Source of the DNA: Embiotoca jacksoni
Lineage: Eukaryota; Chordata; Actinopteri; Embiotocidae
Direction: 5' to 3'
NCBI GenBank assembly: GCA_022577435.1
Contig: JAKOON010000007.1
Location: 14,896,426 to 14,960,425, forward strand
DNA length: 64,000 nucleotides
Shown here piece after piece: positions 1 through 12,350 of this stretch (within the stretch, counting starts at the first letter, position 1; each line of letters begins with the position of its first letter). The translations under genes were made by a program, and so were the position numbers. The notes under the pieces were generated by a model. It searched no databases. It saw only the letters and a list, made by a program, of their open reading frames with translations, and was not told where the DNA came from.

Positions 1-319
1 CATCCACATGTATACACTTTGGTTGAATGAATAATGAATACATTGACATTTTGGCTGGGAAATCGATGGCTTAAGAGCAATCGCGTTAGTCCCTCATGGA
101 CACACCTTGTTGTTCAATAATGTCACTCATTTCCTCAGACGTATTGATGCGTCCACTGGACCGTGCGCTAACACGGCCTGTTGAATTTCACATGAGCAAC
201 GGAGGGTGGAGGAAGAAAAAGTGTTTGGAATTGGAGGATTTTTGGGAGTGGATTTGGAGTTGTTGTATTTACAGCTGCCTTCTGATGGTTTGATACGAAC
301 ACGTTCGACAGGTGCTCAC

Positions 320-378
320 AGTGCACTCGCACTTGCACTCGCACTCGCACACGCACACGCACACGCACACACACACAC

Positions 379-446
<68 letters not shown>
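320..446. repeat. (CA)n microsatellite
   Basis: Dinucleotide CA repeat, preceded by degenerate CACTCG/CACG units. Apparent open frames rich in Cys-Val or His-Thr across it are artefacts. Confidence 0.97.
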
Positions 447-449
<3 letters not shown>

Positions 450-607
450 TCAGGCAGGTGCTCTCCATAGCCTCAGGATCGGTGTGTTCATACCAACCTA
501 CTGTCTCCCTGCATGAACATGTATGACTCAGAGCGATGTTTAATGCCTTCCCTCCCACGCACCTCCTCTCAGAAACATCCACACACACATAACGTCTTAA
601 ACTGCTT

Positions 608-629
608 ACACACACACACACACACACAC

Positions 630-722
<93 letters not shown>
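608..722. repeat. (CA)n microsatellite
   Basis: Nearly pure CA run with a single phase break near 631, in the same ppp2r2b intron. Confidence 0.97.
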
Positions 723-725
<3 letters not shown>

Positions 726-1710
726 ACCTACAAGCATACTGTATCTCCCTCCATACCTATAAATCCGGGGCGCTGCTGGTATCAATCAGTGTTATAGTGA
801 GGATGGATGGATGGATGGGTGAGGGATGGATGCAGGGATAAGAGGGGATTGCCAAACTCCTGAGCCCCAGGACAGATAGAGAGGGACTAAAACAGCCCCC
901 CTGCCGACTCCCCAGGGACCCTATTATACGCCCCCGGAGCGGGACGGGAGGTGGGGCAGGGACGCACACACATCCATAAATGCATGCACACATTGCACTC
1001 CCACTTATTCACAAACTCTTGTTCACTGGCACACACAGACACACACACACTCACAAATCCAGTGGGGCTCATATGGGCCCAGCACTTTGACATTGATTTG
1101 TTTTTCTTATCCCTTCCTCATCCCCCCCTCCATTTTTCATCTCTCACGCTGCATCCCTAGTTAGACTCCCCATTGACACTTCACAGAGCTATTCTCTAGG
1201 CCTCAGCTGAGGATTGAGTGGAGGGGGTGAATGGTGGAGGGAGGGAGGAGGCTTTTTTTTTGGGAGAGATGGAAAAGAGAGAGGGGAGGAAGGGTGGGAG
1301 GGAAAGAGGAGTAGGAGGAGGAACAATAACTTGACAGCTAACGATGGAATGCCTGGCTCTTATCCCCAGCGTGCTGGCCTGCACACAGATCAGCAGCTGC
1401 CAAAATCAATATGAATCATAACCAATATTTACCCACCATGCTGACCCACCACTATCTCCCTAAACACACAAATGATGCTGTGAGAGATGCAGCTGCTGCA
1501 TCAAACCCGGCATCCAGGCATTGTTGTGGCTGTTACTGTGTGCTAATGACGGCCCCCACCACTAAAACCAAATCTGTTTTGTGGTATTTTTTGCTGTAAA
1601 TGACTGAAAGACTTGCGGGAGGAAAAACATCCTTTCTAAGCAGCGACCTCTTGTGTAAAATGCTTAAAATTCTCTGTCATATGACAACTGCTTTTTGTTT
1701 TTTCTTGTAG

Positions 1711-4334
1711 ACTTTGAGGAGCCAGAGGATCCATCCACTCGCTCCTTTTTCTCTGAAATCATCTCATCCATCTCTGACGTGAAGTTCAGCCACAACGGAC
1801 GCTACCTGATGACAAGGGACTACCTCACTGTCAAGGTGTGGGACCTTCAAATGGAGAACAAACCGCTCGAGACATACCAGGTACGCTTCATGATGCTTTT
1901 ATTTGCCTGTTGGACAGTTGAGTCTCAGCTTGGGAAGTCAGTAAATAACATTTGGGCCTGGATCAAATCAAAACGTATTGATTTCAGGCTAATCACTCAA
2001 CATAATCCTGTTTCACTGTTATCCTGCCAATCTGTAACCGTGTCATCTTTAGCAATTACCCCAGGAGGTTTTATTGAGCCGAGTGTCCATAAGAAGACAG
2101 ATAGTGTTGGTGCTGATGCAACCTGAAGGGCAAAATCTCTCACTGTGTGGTCACCGGGGTCAGATCCACACTGTCTGATCAGGGGAAGCCATCTTAGGGG
2201 GAGGTCATGATTGATAAGACCATCAGCCGGGCTCAGGGGATTCTCTTTCCAATCCACCTCCACCTCCACCTGCTACCGATAATGTTAGCGTAGGCCACCA
2301 GATCTGGAGGGATTACTGAAAGTAGAGCATATGGAAGCTTATGGTTGCATGGTTTTCCACTGAACAACAACGCGATGAACTTTAGATGACTAATCATAAT
2401 CCTGCCACCGCTTCAGATATTCATGCTCTTGTTTGTTTTTCAGGTTCATGACTATTTACGGGGCAAACTTTGTTCTCTGTATGAGAATGACTGCATCTTT
2501 GACAAGTTTGAGTGTGTCTGGAATGGATCGGACAGGTGAGACTTCTCTTCAATCCATTCATCAATCAAATCCCTCAATCAATCCATCCATCTTTCTCAGT
2601 AACCCTCCACTCTCCTCTCCTCCCCCTCAGTGTCATAATGACGGGCTCCTACAACAACTTCTTCCGAATGTTTGACCGGAACACCAAACGCGACGTCACA
2701 CTGGAAGCATCCCGAGAGAACAGCAAACCCAGAGCAATTCTGAAGCCTCGCAAGGTAAATCACCTCAATACAAGTTATCCTTCGTCAGTTCATTTAGTTT
2801 TATAATGCTTTAGACTTCCCACTGTTCAGTACAACTGAAGGCGTATTAATACACAAAGGGCCACAGCTGTCAAAATTAAGCAATAAAAACTATTAAATGT
2901 GTCAATTTGTGCTTTGGGAACTCAAGACTTTTCACTATTTTCTGGCATTTTGCACACCAAGCATTATTTTAGGAAATAATTGGCTGACTAATTGATCATG
3001 AATGTAATTTTCATTCTGCTTTAACCAGCCAATTATTTTCAATGTTAACTGATAAAGTTAATTTTTCTATAAAATGTCATAAAATAGTGAAAATGCCTGC
3101 TATTATTATTATTATTATTATTTTATCAATTTGACACCTTCAAGTATCATTGGTTTGTCCAACAGTGTTGTGAAGATATTCAGTTTATACTCATGTATGA
3201 CACAAATGAAGCCTTAAGCATCCCTTCAAATTAGTTCTTCTTGGCATCCTTTAACTGTGATGAGTGAAAAATCTCACTGATAAACTGCTATATGATTAAT
3301 TATATCATCCAAACATTGCATATCAAAATGCACCTGTTTTAACAGTAGCACACACATAGCACAATTCCAACAAAGAAGATATGTGTGGAATTTATGTACT
3401 AGATGTGACTACTAGCAAGGAAGTGACATGAGCCAGCAGTTGTTCAATTTATAGAAAGTTTTATCGATGAGTCTTAGATGTTTCACCTCTTCTCCATTCT
3501 CTTCCTCTTGCCAATAAATATCAGCAGACGCTGCACAGTAAGCTAACTGCGTAATTACTTGTTTTCTGAGTGCTAAGCTGCAGTAATAAATACCTTAATG
3601 TGTCACATGACAACTTGTCACTCAACGTAGTGCATTCACATAGAATTATAACTGGACTTAACGGTTCTTCTATACAAAGTATGTTGGCGTCTTTCAGCTC
3701 TTTGTTTTGGTTTTGCAACTGTTGTTGTACAACTTGCAGCCGTTTTGGTTCATTTTCATCACTCTCACCGTCGTTGTTGATAGCAGTTGCAGGCAGATGT
3801 TTTCACCAAAGTCAGATGATGTATGCAACTAACTGGTGAATATATGGGAGCATTTAGGAACTAGGAGGCCAAATAATTCCCCAAAGACTTAGTGAAGACA
3901 GACCTAAAAGTAGAGAAATATTGGAATTGATTTGCCGAGTGGCCATAAAAGACTCCAGATGAATGCCAGCGTACCTTCATGTGTAAATACTTTTTTTCCA
4001 AACTGATTATTTTATCAATGTTGTAAGAGGCTTTTACGTTGTTTTCACTGTCCCTCAAGGTCCTACAAAATCTGTCAACCCTTCATTAACATCACTGAAA
4101 TCAATTTTAATTTATGATTGAAACTTTGTAAACACTCCCACACTGAAACACTTCTTTGTCCCTGTTGTTGTCCTCCAGGTGTGTGTCGGTGGGAAACGCC
4201 GCAAGGATGAGATCAGCGTAGACAGCCTTGACTTCAGCAAGAAGATCCTTCACACTACGTGGCACCCACACGAGAACATCATCGCTGTAGCGGCCACCAA
4301 CAACCTCTACATCTTCCAAGACAAAGTCAACTAA
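1711..4334 (+). CDS. ppp2r2b: PP2A regulatory subunit B beta (WD40), 3' four coding exons
   Basis: Partial gene; the 5' exons lie before the window. Coding exons are 1711-1880, 2444-2535, 2631-2754 and 4179-4334 (stop TAA 4332-4334), each flanked by AG/GT with consistent phases. The product is the B/B55 regulatory subunit that joins the PP2A scaffold and catalytic subunits and directs substrate choice. The translation includes [68 protein letters not shown] and the C-terminus [11 protein letters not shown], covering the last blades of the seven-bladed propeller. The segment [20 protein letters not shown] and the ending directly at KVN fit the B-beta paralogue better than R2A (CASGKRKKD) or R2C (ends NSDMH), judged from remembered family sequences. 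The neighbouring gpr151 also fits, since PPP2R2B and GPR151 are neighbours in human. Paralogue assignment is firm but not tested by tree. Confidence 0.95.
2755..4178 (+). other. ppp2r2b: Last intron of ppp2r2b
   Basis: A-T rich intron with no exon signal. It contains a short (ATT)n run at about 3103-3121. Donor is GTAAAT at 2755; acceptor is TCCTCCAG ending at 4178. Confidence 0.8.
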
Positions 4335-6040
4335 AGGGCAGCCTGCCCCTGCTGACCCCTGACCCCACCACATGTGAGGGGCTCCTGTCTTAAATTCCCC
4401 CGCTCTGCTGAGGCAGTGCAGAGTTGAGTATCCAGTGACTGAAGTGGGGAAGTGGACAGTATGAATTTATGGGAAGCGCCAACCTGGATACGACATGAGG
4501 AAAATTGTCCTTTAAAATCAAGAATGGACTTTCATTCTTCAATTTGACTTCTAATTTAATTTATTTAGCCATGCGGGCAACTGAAGAATCGAATCCTGTG
4601 CATTTATGCAACAAGAGGATTGCTGCATGAAGAACTGGATGTAGCAGCCCTCTGGAACCTGGAAAAAAAGGGTGGATGTGGGTACACTGAACAGAAAATA
4701 GAGCACACAGACAGACACCAGGCTTACATGATGGTGGCTCGTTGTCATGTAGCAACAGTGCCCCCTCTCTTTCAATCTGCTCATGCTCCAGTGCATGTGA
4801 TCCACCCTGCGGCTTCCAGCTGAGGTGAAGTTTTGGACAGTGCATACTACTGCAAAAGAGGAAGAGACTGTTAATCTCTGACCCCAGAAACTGAGAGTTT
4901 TCTCTGCCTGTGACACAACACAGTCTTTCTGGTACCAATTTTGTGTCTCCTTGGTGGGACTGCTGTAGTCTGTAATGTGAATGAAGCCCTTCCAGGCCGT
5001 GTCAATGGTTTTATTTAATGCTGTTGTTTTGTTGAGTCCTTCTCTTGGTCAATGAGTCTGTTTAGAAGCTGTGGTGCCTTCTTTTGGTATGTGGGGGTTT
5101 GATGTAGTGGGTGCGGGAGGGGGAGGGGACAGAGTACAAGGCGGGAGTGTGAATGTTTCAAATGAAATGGTAATTTACGACTTTTTCTTTTCTTTTTTTT
5201 TTCTTTCTCTATAAACAAAAACAAAAAAAATCTCCATGAAGGTTTCAATTGGGAAAAAGTGCTTGAAGCAATGTAGTCAAGAGTACATTACAGCACCAGT
5301 GTGAGCTCAGGAGAGGACGCTGTGGTATGTACAAAGTAATTGTTGCTCTCACATTGCTGTCAAACGGATGTCATCAGTTTGCAAAAGACACGACAAAGCC
5401 ACGTTAAATTCTTTTTATTTTTTGGTTTCTAAATTTTTGAAAAAATCTGAACTGCTCACCACATTTTTATATTACTTGGATAATGCTGAAAAATGATCTG
5501 TAGATGGTTAAAGCGTAAACTTATGTTAAAATATTGGACTTGAGATTTTCTTGGCGTAACAATGCTAGCACAGCTCTTTTTGCATGCGTTGGATCTGATT
5601 CTGATGAAACTGAAAGCCTGCGTTTAGTTATTCGAACATCTACAGATCATCTGAAGCACTATGCAATTAAAAATACTTGGTTGTCTTGCTGATGATGGGT
5701 AACATGGAACAGTAGCAGGTTGTCTTTCAGCACACGGCTTCGATCAGTTTGGAGATGGTCACTAGTTTCAGATTCGTCCTCAGAACCAATCCCATAAAGC
5801 AAAGCAGTCAAAGGTCTAACTGAACTCTGTGAAATCAGGGAATAATTAAGTGTGACTCCTTTAAATAGTAATGTCTTCTAAACAACCTCCTTTGTGACAC
5901 TTCTAATTGAAACAAAAAAAAACAAAAAAAAAACTTTTATAGCTCAGAATGTATTGAAATGCAATGAATTACCATGCAGTCTTTATGCTTACTGGACTTT
6001 CTTTGAATAAAAAAAAGAATAAAGATGTGCAAGTTCAAAT
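4335..6040 (+). other. ppp2r2b: Probable 3' UTR of ppp2r2b
   Basis: About 1.7 kb after the stop without another gene. Two AATAAA signals (6006-6011 and 6018-6023) are a reasonable transcript end, so the 3' UTR probably runs to about 6040. Inference from signals only. Confidence 0.55.
6006..6023 (+). terminator. Tandem polyadenylation signals AATAAA
   Basis: AATAAA at 6006-6011 and again at 6018-6023, at the end of the presumed ppp2r2b 3' UTR and before the intergenic spacer to gpr151. Confidence 0.5.
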
Positions 6041-6999
6041 CCTGCTTTGGTGGACCTCCTCTGTTAACTACTACTGAATCAAATGTAAGACGTGAGACTA
6101 TGATTATTGCTGCTTCTGGTTTAAGGACGCCCTCATGTGGACAAAGTAAGCTAAGCAGAGACAGCTTGGCTGTTACAAAAAAAGAGCAGAAGCCTGATAT
6201 TCATCAACTGGAGATGGTTGGTGGCTGATTTGAAATCACTAACCACTGTCATCATTTCTTCTGATTACACATGTTTATTCATATTGTCCTAATTTGTCAT
6301 TTTCAAAGAACATAATAAACCATTTAAATAAAGGTAAGGGTCCAACCCAGCTCATACAAAAAACACAAATGACAAAATCCATCTGGATCACTGGTGGATA
6401 TTAAATTTAATGTTCTGTTCTGTAACACATGCTAAAATGACTTCGCTGTAATGACACTGAATTTGTGCCAAGATCCAAAATCTTTCATCTTTAGGTAGGC
6501 AATACTACCACTTAATTCTCATTAAAAAAAAAAAAAAAAAAATAGAAGTAGTGCTCAGAAAACCTTAATTTAATGACCATTAATTCACAATCACTCACAC
6601 AAATTATAAATCTAATATATTCATCTGTGCATATCATGCAGAGTTTCTCCTAATTGGCCCCATGAGGGTGTCGTCTACGCACATTTTGCCAGCTGGGGAC
6701 AGCAGCTGTCAATCAAACAGCATCTTTATAACTAGTCGCAGAAGCTGTATCATTGCGTCTCAGGATAAACCCGGGGACACACAGGAGCTCCACTGTGATC
6801 ATTGATCGTCGATCAATACCTTCTCTGATGCGATTATTTTAACAGGTTCAGAATTCAAGACATATTTTTCCACGTCATTCTTCACAGCTCTTCTGTTTCT
6901 GGAAGTTCTTCAACCCAGAGGCTTTTTTTTTTTTTTTTTTTATCTCCTGGCTGCCTTTGACTTTTCATAGACTTTCCTCACATACCAGAGCACCACAAG
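6041..6999 (+). promoter_or_regulatory. Spacer and probable promoter/5' UTR of gpr151
   Basis: A-T rich spacer up to about 6650, including a poly(A) run near 6524-6542. From about 6655 it becomes more mixed and holds two CAGCTG E-boxes (near 6690 and 6703), a bipartite GCCAGCTGGGGACAGCAGC stretch (6688-6706) resembling a REST/RE1 site with a shortened spacer, and a TATA-like TTTATA at 6725-6730. A transcription start roughly 25-30 bp beyond the TATA-like box would leave about a 245-nt leader. Inferred from motifs only. Confidence 0.3.
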
Positions 7000-8322
7000 A
7001 TGGACAAGTTGAGTGGGAACAATGCGACCGTGGTGAACAGCTCCATGGACAAATGGTCATTCACTGAGCACGGCTCTTTCCAGCATCTGGACCACGGCGA
7101 GCTCAGGGTCCTGGTGCCGGCTATTCTGGGGTTCATCTGTGTCTTGGGTGTGGCTTGCAATCTCATTGCAATGGTCATCCTGTTCTCAAACGCACATAAA
7201 GGCAAACTGTCTCTCATCAACTCCTTAATCTTCAACCTGATATTTGCAGACGGGCTGGTGCTGATGTTCACGGTGCCTTTCAGGGCTGCCTCCTTCTCCA
7301 AGGCCAGCTGGAATCTGGGCTGGGTGGTGTGCAAGACGGCCGACTGGTTCCTCCAGTCCTGCATGGCAGCCAAGAGCTTCACAGTGGCTTTCATGGCCAA
7401 AGCCTGCTACCGCTACGTGTCCAACCCCACCAAGCAGGTGAGCATCCACCTGGGCTCCATCCTGGTGGTGCTCTTCTTCATCTGGCTGTCCGCCTGCTCT
7501 GTCACCATCCCTCACTGGCTGTTTGCTACGTTGCAGAGAGAGATCCGCGGGCTGGTGTGTGTGCTGGTGGTTCCTCCCGAAGCCCGGGATTTCATGTCTG
7601 TGTACATCAAAGCATATCCTCTGGGGGTCTACTGTGCACCTCTCAGCTTTGCCTTGATGTATTTCGCGAAGGCTTACGGCCAATGCCAGCGTCGTTCCAG
7701 CAAGACTCCGAATCTGCGCACACAGATCAGATCCAGGAAGCTCACTTTAATGCTTTTTAGCCTCACTGTGGCCATGGCTATCCTCTGGCTGCCTCAGTGG
7801 GTGGTGTGGGTTTGGGAGCGTCATGTAGCAGAGAAAGAAATTGAAGGAGCTAAGCCCCTCATCTCCTCTCCTCCTCTTCTTCTGACCCTCTCGGCTCAGC
7901 TGCTCACCTTCTCCCTGTCGTTGGTGAACCCTCTCATCGTCCTCTCCCTCTCTGACGAGTTCAGAGAGGGTTACAGGGGGCTGTGGAGACGGCTCACCCT
8001 GCGCAAACAACCTCCACCTAAGCCCAGACCCCACAACCCGACCACTCTCCAGTCCCCTTGCCCCAGACCAGAGACCTCCGGCCAGCTGAGAGGGGAAAGG
8101 AGCCTTCAATCGAGCTTGAGCCAGGAACCCAGCAGAGAGGCTCAGCCCCAGCCGGAGCAAGACGGGGGTAGAGGAGAGAGAGAGGCAGATGGTGTGAGCC
8201 TCAAAGATGGGATTGTCTTGCCTGATGTGGAGCAGTTCTGGCAAGAGAGGGAGACTGGATCGCAAACAGATGAAAACAACCCTGTGCCGTGGGAGAACCA
8301 GAGCAAAGAGGAAAGAAAATAA
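7000..8322 (+). CDS. gpr151: Orphan class A GPCR GPR151
   Basis: Intronless 440-codon gene, as in other vertebrates. GPR151 is a galanin-receptor-like orphan receptor known for habenular neurons. Start: ATG in good Kozak context (AAGATGG). The N-tail has two N-glycosylation sequons (N8-A-T, N13-S-S). Seven membrane segments lie at about residues 37-60, 72-95, 111-138, 149-170, 198-225, 248-273 and 295-320. Visible class A marks are the TM1 Asn, the FAD of TM2, the Cys in VVCKTADW paired with the ECL2 Cys (GLVCV), and LWLP in TM6. The TM3 end reads KACYRY instead of E/DRY, and TM7 has NPLIVLS instead of NPxxY. The long cytoplasmic tail ends in LPDVEQFWQERE and NPVPWE, near-identical in my memory to the human GPR151 tail, which settles the name over galanin receptors. 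AATAAA at 8875-8880 ends the transcript. Confidence 0.96.
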   Translation: MDKLSGNNATVVNSSMDKWSFTEHGSFQHLDHGELRVLVPAILGFICVLGVACNLIAMVILFSNAHKGKLSLINSLIFNLIFADGLVLMFTVPFRAASFSKASWNLGWVVCKTADWFLQSCMAAKSFTVAFMAKACYRYVSNPTKQVSIHLGSILVVLFFIWLSACSVTIPHWLFATLQREIRGLVCVLVVPPEARDFMSVYIKAYPLGVYCAPLSFALMYFAKAYGQCQRRSSKTPNLRTQIRSRKLTLMLFSLTVAMAILWLPQWVVWVWERHVAEKEIEGAKPLISSPPLLLTLSAQLLTFSLSLVNPLIVLSLSDEFREGYRGLWRRLTLRKQPPPKPRPHNPTTLQSPCPRPETSGQLRGERSLQSSLSQEPSREAQPQPEQDGGRGEREADGVSLKDGIVLPDVEQFWQERETGSQTDENNPVPWENQSKEERK

Positions 8323-8885
8323 CAAGCACCGACCAGCTGATCATCAACGGACCTCTCTGCTCCAATGACTGAGGGCTGCACCGTAAATCATTGGTATTCT
8401 GTATAACTGTGCTTAAGATATTATTCAAAGCTAAGAAGTACAATCGATGTGAGTGTGGCATGAAAATATAGCAGCATCATCTGTGTAAATCATTTGTTAT
8501 AAAGGTTTTTTTTAATCTCCTGATAAAGAAGAACTAGATGATAACGGTGATTGTTGGTAGCTGTGCATTGAAGCTTGTAAAAGACATCTCTTTCTCTATA
8601 CATATATTCAGTATAACAACGTAAATCAATATGATAAGCAACAGATTTTTGTATTTGGATGTAATACTTCCGTTAACTTAAAGTTTAACTACAGGAATCT
8701 GATACTAACACCATATTTTGCACTTATTGTTTGAACATATCCTGTGCATGTTCGAGAGTGATGTGGAAGGCGACAGCTTTTTTAAGTGACGGTGAAGAAG
8801 TCTGTGTTTGTTGTCCTCTTTCAGTGTGAGAGATTATTTTGTAATCATTGTGCATCTCAATGATTTGTGTTTCCAATAAAGACAA
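8323..8885 (+). other. gpr151: 3' UTR of gpr151 with poly(A) signal
   Basis: Non-coding sequence after the gpr151 stop, ending with AATAAA at 8875-8880 in a T/GT-rich context. The length of about 560 nt is plausible for this transcript. Confidence 0.6.
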
Positions 8886-11153
8886 CTGTCAAAATGCAGA
8901 TTGAGTGTGATTGTCTCGTGGTGTCAAAGTTGTTTGGATGAGAAGAAAAATATAGAAGAACAACAACAGTCGAGTGTTCAGGTCAGTCATGAATCAATGA
9001 CACACCCACACACACATGCAGCAAAACCTTAATGAGATAGATCAGACTTGTCTCCTGCTGATATCAGGTGAATAAAGACATTTTCATAAGGAATCCATTA
9101 GAACTGCTGAGGGTTTTAATTAGAGGAAAGGAGCCTTGGTCTGAACTCGCATGCAGTTTCAGTGGACTCACCTCTGTGGGGGTCTCATTAGGAATTTTCT
9201 CTTCATTGATCTGAATGCATATGATAGGTCAAATCCTCATAGTTTAAGGGATAAACATCACAAGTACAAACTGTATCTCAGCTGATCTGAGATTTATTTG
9301 TCTGTTTGCTGTAAAAGCAACCCGGCTGTTATAAACACTCACGCTCATTGTAAATAATGCTCCTTTTCTCTCCAATGACAGACCTGCATGTGGTTAAATG
9401 TATAAGCGTTGCACCAAAAAAAAATCGGCATAAAATGTAAAAGGAGAGCAGAAGAAAATGTAGGATGTATAGTCCTTCAAGAGTTGCCTAACACCTCTTT
9501 TTTCTCTCTCCCCTCCCTTATGACATTTTCCTCTCATTAATCATTTATGTTGACCTTTTATTGCCAGAGGCAAGTATCTCCATCAGAGCAACACTTAACT
9601 ATATAACCCACCGTGAGTGCCCAGGGTAGTGACCTGGCCATAAACACTGAAGGCAATAAGCCACACACTCATTACTGGGCTGAAATGTTAACCTTCACTG
9701 TTTCACCAGAATAAAACAAACAGTGGCTGAACATTAGTGATAGTTGTTGCATTATTTTTAAATACACTATGTGACCATTATTTCCAGCCTTAACTGTTGA
9801 CACCAATGGCTCTGGTATTTACTCTGGTAAATGAGCCAGTAAATCTGTAGTAGTGGGATTTTATCCAATTTCAGCAGAACGCCCTCAAGCTGAATGTGAA
9901 TCACAGGCAGGGATGTTGTCCAAACCAGGCAGCGTAATATCTGGGACAAATTAAATGCGTTTTAAAGCTCCTACATGGCACACCACCAGCCCAGGTGTTT
10001 CCACTTGTCTTGCCTGACTACACCAGGGATGTGTGGGCAAACAGTTCACTTTCATCTTCCTTGCTCACTTTGCATCATCACTGATTGCTGTAATGATTTC
10101 CAACATGTGGATGAAGATCAGACTGCAGTTTAGGACTCATACTGCCATTTAAACTTCATAAAAATATAGCATTTTCACTGATGTGAGGAGCTCATCTACT
10201 TCCTCCATACATTTCAATGTTGGACAATAATATACATCATCAGCACACTCTAAAAAGGAGAATTTAATGCATTAGCATTTAAACAGTATTTTCAGTAAAC
10301 TCAATTGTGTCATATCACTGTAGTAAAACCTTAATTATTTACAGTGGCCTATGTTTTTTTTTGAAGGTCCATGCACCCCCAGAGTACACTGTCCCTGGGT
10401 TTTCACTTACTGCCCCCGACGAGACGGTGACTGCCTCCCTGAAATCTCCCTCACACTTCTTGGTTTGGTTGCACCTACGAAGACAGGATAACTTACATTC
10501 ATGGCTGTGTCTGACTTCATGTCCTCAGTCAGGTGTTCACCTTTCACCTCATAATAATAAATCAACTCAAGTCTATATGATAATGTGTTAGTACAACATG
10601 CAGATTTTCTTTCTACAGAAGTAGTAAAGTGTAAAACTTCTGCAGAATATTTCACAATTAAAACCAAAAGTAATCATGAACAGTCTGATAATAGTCAGCT
10701 TGAATAAGGACTAATATCTTTGCAAAAAAAAACAACAGGACTGATTGAAGAAAACTGATGGAAAAAAAAATAGTGAAATAATCAACATTACAAGTGAAAA
10801 AACAACTTGGGCTTAATTAGGTCATTATACAAGGCAGGGGAGCGTTCATCAGGTGAGATCCTCCCTTTACTGGCCTCCTGGCTGCTCCCCCTCCCACTGT
10901 GAGGGGAGGTGGGGGTGTCAGCCTGGCGTTTTATCCCTCAGCAAATAATCATCTCTAATAAATGAAACTCCATAGGAAGTGACATGCTAGCTAACACTAA
11001 TTATGCTCAGCAGGAGAGGCTGCAATTAAGCCACTTGCTAAAACCTTTGCCTGCCAATGGCTCATCTCCCTCTGAGTCACAGTTACCGTCACCTCCCTTT
11101 GGTCCTGTGGAAGATCTCCTGGCTCTTCAGTCCGCAGAGAGTGGATTAGGGAG

Positions 11154-11154
<1 letters not shown>

Positions 11155-11191
<37 letters not shown>
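11155..11191. repeat. (GT)n microsatellite
   Basis: Uninterrupted GT repeat in the gpr151-adam19 spacer. Confidence 0.95.
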
Positions 11192-11193
<2 letters not shown>

Positions 11194-12179
11194 GGGGTGT
11201 TTTTGTGTTGGAGATAGGTTAGTTCAGGGGGTCTTGTTCTGGTATTTAACAGTCTTTTGATTAGAATGAATCACAGAGCTTTCATCTCGCTGAAGGATGT
11301 GGAGATTTAAAGGGCGCTCACCTTTCAGCATTTCCAGCAACTCAGAGGAGATGTCATTAAACCTATATATACTCTGTTGAGAGGTAACTCACTGTAGCTG
11401 AACAAACCACACAATGGGAACTGTGTTACCTGTGCATCAAGGGCCTCCAGTAACAACATAACCCAAAAGACCAAAACAAATTCTTGTGGTGCAATATGTA
11501 AGATTTAAATCCTGTCTTGTAACACCACTTTATATAATTAGAGGTGATAGTGAGGAGCACCCAGTCTGCCCTCAGTTTGACTCTCATATTTTTGGCAGTT
11601 TGGTATAATTTTGTGTATTCTGGCAGAATCGTTTGTCATTATTTGGCTGTTTTTTTTTTTAAGTTAGATTGTAGCCTATGGACCCAGTGGTGGATCAAAT
11701 AAGCCTATATAATTTAGAGCTTGCAAGTCTTGTTTTTAGCAAGGCCATAAAGAAAAAAAAAAAGAAACAAATCAATACAATCAATGTGCTTATTGACACC
11801 AGTTACCATTACTCGCTTGTTTTAAATTGTCCAAACAAGGTCAGTATGCCTGGTTTGTTTGCTCCATAAATTTGCCTCAGTTTGGTAGATAGCTAGATGA
11901 CGAGCTGGTTGAACTACTCACATTCTGAACCGCGTATCAACAAGCAGCTGATTTAATATATTGACACTGTAATTTCATTTAGTTAGCTATATAAACTACA
12001 CAGCTTTCTACTTGCCAGTCTAGAATAAATGTTGTGGGTTCAGCATCAAACTTCATTCCTTTGCTCACAATCTGTCTCCAGCAGTGGAAAGCAATGCCAC
12101 TGTTAACTCTTTTTTGCTTCTATTTTGGCAAGAGTTTCAGTCTTTGTTGCATTTACTGTCAACATCTTTCTGACAATCC

Positions 12180-12350
12180 CAAACAGCGCACTCATGTACT
12201 CACGGACTTTGAGGCGCGTCCCCAGTGAGTCCGCGCGGGCTCGGCCTGTCCCAATGTCAAATCGTCAAGTCTGTGAGGGCGCTGAAGTGCACTTTCTCGC
12301 CCTTTCTGAGTCCGCATATCTGCAGACTTTCCTGGGGGACTTTCCCATAT
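12180..12350 (-). mobile_element. Decayed fragment of the TIR element found at 14812-15459
   Basis: Collinear weak matches to the reverse complement of the right part of the element at 14812-15459. They include CTCACGGACTTTGAGGCGCG here versus CTCACAGACTTTGAGGCACT there, followed in order by similar AATCCGCGAGGG-, TGTCCCA-, GTGTGTGAG-, CCCTTT- and CTGCAGACTTT-like blocks. No terminal repeats or target duplication are visible, so this is an old or truncated copy. The match was made by eye. Confidence 0.5.

Larger units (their letters stand above)
1..1710 (+). other. ppp2r2b: Intron of ppp2r2b
   Basis: No coding exon is visible. The stretch holds two long CA microsatellites, a GA-rich purine tract around 1214-1325, and the acceptor (pyrimidine tract then TTGTAG) ending at 1710. 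The upstream exons of the propeller gene lie outside the window. Confidence 0.8.

Noticed and set aside
168..797. Long open frames encoding Cys-Val or His-Thr repeats
   Set aside because: They are translations of CA/GT microsatellites; the same applies at 28125-28346, 60647-60937 and 61124-61547.
7225..8461. Open frames antisense to or out of frame with gpr151
   Set aside because: Shadows of the GC-rich coding sequence; the + strand frame alone shows the seven membrane segments and family motifs.
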